Assembly: GCA_017861415.1 (NCBI GenBank)
Contig: JAGFXS010000051.1
Span: forward strand, 1 to 9,143
DNA: 9,143 nucleotides
Reading direction: 5' to 3'
Source of the DNA: Bacillota bacterium
GTDB lineage: Bacteria; Bacillota; Clostridia; Oscillospirales; Oscillospiraceae
Position 1 is the stretch's first letter. The number at the start of each line of letters is the position of its first letter. The position numbers and the translations under genes are program-made. Under the pieces are notes generated by a model that worked only from the letters and a program-made list of their open reading frames with translations, did no database searches and was not told the DNA's origin. Shown here one piece after another: positions 6,162-9,143 of this stretch.

Positions 6162-6551
6162 TTGAAAATTCAGGAATCTGCTGAAAACTATCTGGAAGCT
6201 ATCTTAATGCTAGGGCTGCGCAAAGGTGAAGTGCATTCGGTGGATATTGCCGCTGAACTGGAAGTATCCAAGCCCAGTGTCAGTGTGGCGATGAAAAAGC
6301 TTCGTGAAAACGGCTATATCCAGGTTAGCGGGGAAGGGCATATCCTCTTGACGGATTTAGGGAGGGAGATTGCGCAGCGGATGTACGAACGGCACACCTT
6401 CCTCTGTGAATGGCTTGTCGCATTGGGCGTGGATCCCCAAATCGCGGCCCAGGATGCCTGCCGAATGGAGCACGTTATCAGCGAGGAAACCTTTGCTGCC
6501 ATCCGCGCTCTAGATATTTCCGCCGCTAGCCGTAAAGCCGATGTTAACTGA
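6162..6551 (+). CDS. DtxR/MntR-family metal-dependent regulator
   Basis: This 129-residue protein starts at TTG 6162, chosen because GGGAGGAG ends 9 bases upstream. A longer frame from TTG 6144 would begin inside that ribosome binding site. The N-terminal winged helix (about 5-65) reads ESAENYLEAI, then VHSVDIAAELEVSKPSVSVA and LTDLGREIA. The dimer/metal part contains RHTFLCEWL and DACRMEHVISEET. Compared with MntR ligands (Asp8, Glu11, His77, Glu99, Glu102, His103), Glu12, the RH histidine and the E-H pair are kept. MntR Asp8 is Asn9 here, and MntR Glu99 is Cys, as in the C-x-x-E-H of iron-sensing DtxR. The SH3 domain of DtxR is absent. Metal (iron or manganese) cannot be fixed from this. 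It is divergent from the thi operon, and no metal transporter is visible in the window. Confidence 0.88.
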   Translation: MKIQESAENYLEAILMLGLRKGEVHSVDIAAELEVSKPSVSVAMKKLRENGYIQVSGEGHILLTDLGREIAQRMYERHTFLCEWLVALGVDPQIAAQDACRMEHVISEETFAAIRALDISAASRKADVN

Positions 6552-6589
6552 AGGGAATGCGTTTTGCGGTCTGGCAGAATCACAATCGT

Positions 6590-6619
6590 TTGAACAAGTA
6601 GAGTTATGAGTACTAAAAT
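6590..6619 (+). promoter_or_regulatory. Candidate promoter of the DUF4177-like gene
   Basis: TTGAAC (6590-6595) and TAAAAT (6614-6619) are separated by 18 bases in the 107-base gap after the DtxR-like gene. The ribosome binding site begins 27 bases downstream. No terminator is visible between the two genes, so co-transcription is also possible. Confidence 0.45.
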
Positions 6620-6658
6620 AAATGCTGTCGGTTTCAATTGGTAATAGGAGGAGCAAGG

Positions 6659-6862
6659 GTGGATCAGTTTGAGTACCGAACATTGTTTACTGACGCAAAA
6701 GGCGTGTTTGGTGGAAATGTAAATCAGAACACTTACGAAAGAGAATTAACCGAGTTGGGTAAACAGGGATGGGAATTGGTGAGTACCGTTGCTTCTGCAC
6801 AAAGCTATGGTTCAACCAGGTGGATTATCTCCATTTTCAAACGCAAGATAGATGACTACTGA
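6659..6862 (+). CDS. DUF4177-like small protein
   Basis: This is a 67-residue protein beginning at GTG 6659. AGGAGGAG (6646-6653) lies 5 bases before it, which makes it preferable to the frame's first TTG at 6638, upstream of that site. The sequence has the layout of DUF4177 (PF13783): a first strand DQFEYRTLF, then ELTELGKQGWELVST near residues 36-50, and a final strand WIISIFKRK. The LGKQGWELVS block is the hallmark. The family is small, cytoplasmic and of unknown function, common in Firmicutes and often beside regulators. It has no signal peptide or membrane helix. Its last codons overlap a 40-codon ORF in another frame. Confidence 0.8.
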   Translation: MDQFEYRTLFTDAKGVFGGNVNQNTYERELTELGKQGWELVSTVASAQSYGSTRWIISIFKRKIDDY

Positions 6863-6974
6863 ACATATTCATCCTTGGGATGACTTTCCGGAACTGGCCA
6901 TCAGCGTTGAAGACCGGCAGGCTATTCCAATTGTTGGGCAAGCTGAATTGGCATGTGTTGTAAAACTATTTTAG
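6852..6974 (+). CDS. Possible 40-residue overlapping ORF, unrecognised
   Basis: An ATG at 6852 inside the end of the DUF4177-like gene opens 40 codons in a different frame (MTTEHIHPWDDFPELAISVE and onward, ending VVKLF) to a TAG at 6972-6974. The 11-base overlap with the upstream gene is typical of coupled translation, but no clear ribosome binding site precedes it. It has no hydrophobic helix and an acidic first half. The end overlaps the convergent HD-domain gene by 4 bases. I do not recognise it; it may be a remnant of a longer gene or chance. Confidence 0.3.
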   Translation: MTTEHIHPWDDFPELAISVEDRQAIPIVGQAELACVVKLF

Positions 6975-7606
6975 TCCTTCCAACCAAGTGGATTTTTTAC
7001 CTGATAAGACGAACATCTATCCAAGAATAGAGCAAGGTTCTGTTCTTCTCGTTCTTCCTGAGCGTCCGTTCTGCCCAGCCTGTCGCAGAGTCCCAGCAAG
7101 GCGATATCGCGGATGCTTACATGTTTTTTCATCCCTCCGATATCCTGATAGGGCAGATTCTTTATAACAAAGAGAGGTTGCATATGATACCGGACAAGCC
7201 AAAAAACCCGGTCTATGAACGCTGGTTCTGGGTCAAACGCAACTAGAAACTCCCGCGCAAGATCAGCCCCCATCTTGTCATGGTCATAAGCAGTGATTCT
7301 TCCCTTTCGGATCTTTGTGGCATCTGGCTTGCCGATATCGTGCAGTAGTGCTGCCCACATGAAGGCTCTGGGATCCGTGCTCTCCTCTTTTCGGCTGGCA
7401 GCCTGGTCCACCACCAAGAGGGTATGATTCCATACGTTCCCCTCCGGGTGATGAACCGGAGATTGCTCGGTGCCCTGGAGGCGTTGCAGCATGTGGAAAG
7501 GATAATCGAGGAACGCTCCCTGTTCCAGGAAGGCGTTCAGGGATTCTGAGGGCTTCTCTTGTTCCAGTAAACACTGCTCCACTGCAAGGAAAAGTCTTTG
7601 CTTCAT
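6971..7606 (-). CDS. HD-domain metal-dependent phosphohydrolase
   Basis: This 211-residue protein has an HD domain: NVWNHT with His61, ALLHDIGKP with the His89-Asp90 pair, then DHDKMGADLA with His109, a YHMQP histidine at 141, and Asp175 in CDRLGR as the likely distal metal ligand. This pattern matches the HD domain found in bacterial CCA-adding tRNA nucleotidyltransferases and in stand-alone HD phosphohydrolases. The nucleotidyltransferase half is absent here. It would be a cytoplasmic metal-dependent phosphatase/phosphodiesterase of unknown substrate. AAGGAG stands 8 bases before the ATG. It follows abfD on the same strand but a strong terminator lies between, so it probably has its own promoter. 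The 3' end converges on, and overlaps by 4 bases, the small plus-strand ORF. Domain call firm, function unknown. Confidence 0.88.
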   Translation of the reverse strand: MKQRLFLAVEQCLLEQEKPSESLNAFLEQGAFLDYPFHMLQRLQGTEQSPVHHPEGNVWNHTLLVVDQAASRKEESTDPRAFMWAALLHDIGKPDATKIRKGRITAYDHDKMGADLAREFLVAFDPEPAFIDRVFWLVRYHMQPLFVIKNLPYQDIGGMKKHVSIRDIALLGLCDRLGRTDAQEEREEQNLALFLDRCSSYQVKNPLGWKD

Positions 7607-7670
7607 TGTATGTGCTCCTTTTTTGTTCTCTCATTAGCATGGTCAGATTAACTGAATTTAAGCAGATAAT

Positions 7671-7712
7671 TAAGAAAATGACAGGAAGCGGCCTTATATG
7701 ACCGCTTCCTGT
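7671..7712 (-). terminator. Intrinsic terminator downstream of abfD
   Basis: A perfect 11-bp stem (ACAGGAAGCGG, arms 7681-7691 and 7702-7712) surrounds a 10-base loop. On the minus strand it is followed by CATTTTCTTA, a T-rich tail. It begins 12 bases after the abfD stop. The plus-strand side has only three T, so termination of abfD is the better reading. Confidence 0.85.
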
Positions 7713-7723
7713 TTGCGTTAGAG

Positions 7724-9143
7724 TTAACTTTTGATTTTAGCAATATGCTTGGCCATCTCTTTTTTATCCTCAAAGTTACCTAGTCTGGCAATCATAATTC
7801 TTTGGGCTTGAGGTGAGCCTGCCCCGTGTAAGGATTCTGTTAGGTAGCCTACGGCACCGGAACCAAGAGTCATATTTTCGATTAGACGCATAATGCGCAT
7901 ACGATGTTCCGTGGGGACGGAAGCCACGCCCTTTAGATATTTTTCGACATAGTGACCAATTTCTTTATTCCGGAAATCTTTCTCTGAAGGCTGGGTGACG
8001 ACAATGCCGCCGGCAATATCCTGAGCATGACGCCCCATTTCATACGGGAACTTGGTGACGTTTTGCTTGCACACGTTTGCCAGCATCAGATCAATCAGAA
8101 AAGCGCCGGAAGGTGTGGCAACCCCTTCATAGGAGCAGGCTAATGCTGACGAATAAATGGTTTCATTTAGGTGGGTCATCTCGATGAGCTTGTCCTTTAT
8201 GTGGGCAGCCTTGTTAATGCCGTTATAGTCTGCGGCTAGAGCACTGGCGCCGATGAGCACGTCGCCCACGCCTACCTTACAGGCATAGCTGGGCCTGTGG
8301 TGGCCAGCAAAGCGCTCCACCAGCATACCGGCAAACTCTGTTTCTCCGTTTAAAAAAATGCGGTCATTGGGCACGAAGACATGGTCGAAGATAATGAGGG
8401 CCTCATGTCCGCCATATTCACTGTTGCCCACGTCAATTTCGGTGCCCTCCAGCTTTCTGGTATCGCAGGACTGCCTACCCATGATGATGATCACGCCGGG
8501 GGCGTCTGTAGGTACGGCAAAGGAGATCGCATAGTCCTTATCCTCGGGCTTCATAGCAATGGTAGGCATACAAAGGACCTCGTGCGAATTGACAATACCT
8601 GTCTGATGGGCCTTACACCCGTTGACAACGATGCCGTCCTCACGCCGCTCCACCACCCGCAAGTAAAGATCTGGGTCGGCCTGCTTGCTGGGAGGCAGGC
8701 CGCGGTCACCTTTGGGGTCTGTCATAGCCCCGTCGCTGACCAGATCCTCCTTCTGCACATGGAGAACATAATTTTTAATATTTTCAAAATAACTGGTTCC
8801 ATACTTTTGATCCACCTCATAGGCCGTGCTATAAACTGCATTAAGGGCATCCTGCCCCACACAGCGCTGGAAACAACAGGCGGATTTTTGACCGAGCATT
8901 CTCTGCCGCTTTACCTTTTGCACTAGATTGTCGGTACTTTGGAAGATGTGATTAAATAGATTGATCTTCTCTCCCGTTAAATGGGAATTCACTGTCATGA
9001 TGTTTTCATAGTCAGGATGGGAGGCCAACTCGTAGGTAAGCGCAACAGCATTCATAGAGGGAATAATGATGGGGTGATCAACAGGGTTTTCGATTCTTTC
9101 ACCGAACATATAGACAGTCAGATTGAGTTTTCTCAAACTATCA
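7724..9143 (-). CDS. abfD: 4-hydroxybutyryl-CoA dehydratase / vinylacetyl-CoA delta-isomerase, 5' end cut by window
   Basis: The frame runs past the right edge. Residues D-S-L precede RKLNLTVYMFGE, matching the ESLRKLN of the Clostridium aminobutyricum enzyme, so the TTG at 9136 is an internal leucine and about 11 residues are missing. The enzyme is a cytoplasmic FAD and [4Fe-4S] protein that dehydrates 4-hydroxybutyryl-CoA to crotonyl-CoA. Counting the TTG codon as 1, Cys88 and Cys92 (CFQRC) equal cluster ligands Cys99 and Cys103, Glu245 (GGHEAL) equals Glu257, His280 equals His292 and Tyr284 equals Tyr296. TESLHGAG near the C-terminus carries the Glu455 equivalent. The cysteine matching Cys299 is Cys286, so the loop between Tyr and Cys looks one residue short. 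Other HpaB-family monooxygenases lack the cluster cysteines. No abfT or 4-hydroxybutyrate dehydrogenase is in view. A terminator follows. Confidence 0.95.
   Translation of the reverse strand, partial: DSLRKLNLTVYMFGERIENPVDHPIIIPSMNAVALTYELASHPDYENIMTVNSHLTGEKINLFNHIFQSTDNLVQKVKRQRMLGQKSACCFQRCVGQDALNAVYSTAYEVDQKYGTSYFENIKNYVLHVQKEDLVSDGAMTDPKGDRGLPPSKQADPDLYLRVVERREDGIVVNGCKAHQTGIVNSHEVLCMPTIAMKPEDKDYAISFAVPTDAPGVIIIMGRQSCDTRKLEGTEIDVGNSEYGGHEALIIFDHVFVPNDRIFLNGETEFAGMLVERFAGHHRPSYACKVGVGDVLIGASALAADYNGINKAAHIKDKLIEMTHLNETIYSSALACSYEGVATPSGAFLIDLMLANVCKQNVTKFPYEMGRHAQDIAGGIVVTQPSEKDFRNKEIGHYVEKYLKGVASVPTEHRMRIMRLIENMTLGSGAVGYLTESLHGAGSPQAQRIMIARLGNFEDKKEMAKHIAKIKS

Noticed and set aside
8381..8926. 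181-codon plus-strand ORF
   Set aside because: Lies wholly antisense within abfD, with no family features; a coding shadow.
9134..9136. TTG 9136 as the abfD start
   Set aside because: The upstream codons to the window edge read D-S in frame, matching the E-S-L-R-K-L-N of known AbfD, so the gene continues beyond the window.
1..9143. CRISPR array, tRNA/rRNA, insertion sequence or phage features
   Set aside because: No regularly spaced repeats, tRNA-like cloverleaf, transposase motifs or terminal inverted repeats were seen on either strand.

Overview
The window looks like a low-to-mid GC anaerobic Firmicute, most likely a clostridium. The basis is the strong AGGAGG-type ribosome binding sites, TTG and GTG starts, a transcription-attenuating TPP riboswitch, a Gram-positive-style lipoprotein, and a 4-hydroxybutyryl-CoA dehydratase (AbfD), an oxygen-sensitive enzyme of clostridial aminobutyrate/succinate fermentation. 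Family assignments come from motifs read by eye; no database search was run.

Left part (1-2454, all on the minus strand). A flavodoxin-fold protein runs off the left edge. Upstream of it is a MerR-family regulator with a TipAS-type ligand domain. This regulator has a classic 19-bp-spacer MerR promoter and, inside the gene, an in-frame ATG with a near-perfect Shine-Dalgarno sequence. The internal start sits where TipAS is translated from the Streptomyces tipA gene. Next comes a complete crotonase (enoyl-CoA hydratase) with both catalytic glutamates. The 233 bases between the flavodoxin and the MerR gene (503-735) hold no convincing gene or terminator.

Centre (2576-6050, minus strand). This is a thiamine-precursor uptake operon, thiX (permease), thiY (lipoprotein), thiZ (ATPase) and a TatD-type metal-dependent hydrolase. 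Three of its genes overlap or nearly abut. It is led by a consensus promoter, a complete TPP aptamer, a 9-bp candidate antiterminator and a perfect 12-bp intrinsic terminator. No tenA, ylmB or thiD is present, so the TatD-like hydrolase is the only enzyme in the regulon unit.

Divergent from the thi promoter (6097-6974, plus strand). A short DtxR/MntR-type metalloregulator has its own promoter and a 26-bp dyad in the shared intergenic space. It is followed by a DUF4177-like small protein and an overlapping 40-codon ORF of unknown validity.

Right part (6971-9143, minus strand). An HD-domain hydrolase, a strong terminator, and then abfD, whose N-terminus lies beyond the right edge. AbfD makes crotonyl-CoA from 4-hydroxybutyryl-CoA, and the crotonase about 5 kb away would hydrate crotonyl-CoA to 3-hydroxybutyryl-CoA. 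The two are therefore metabolically adjacent although not in one operon.
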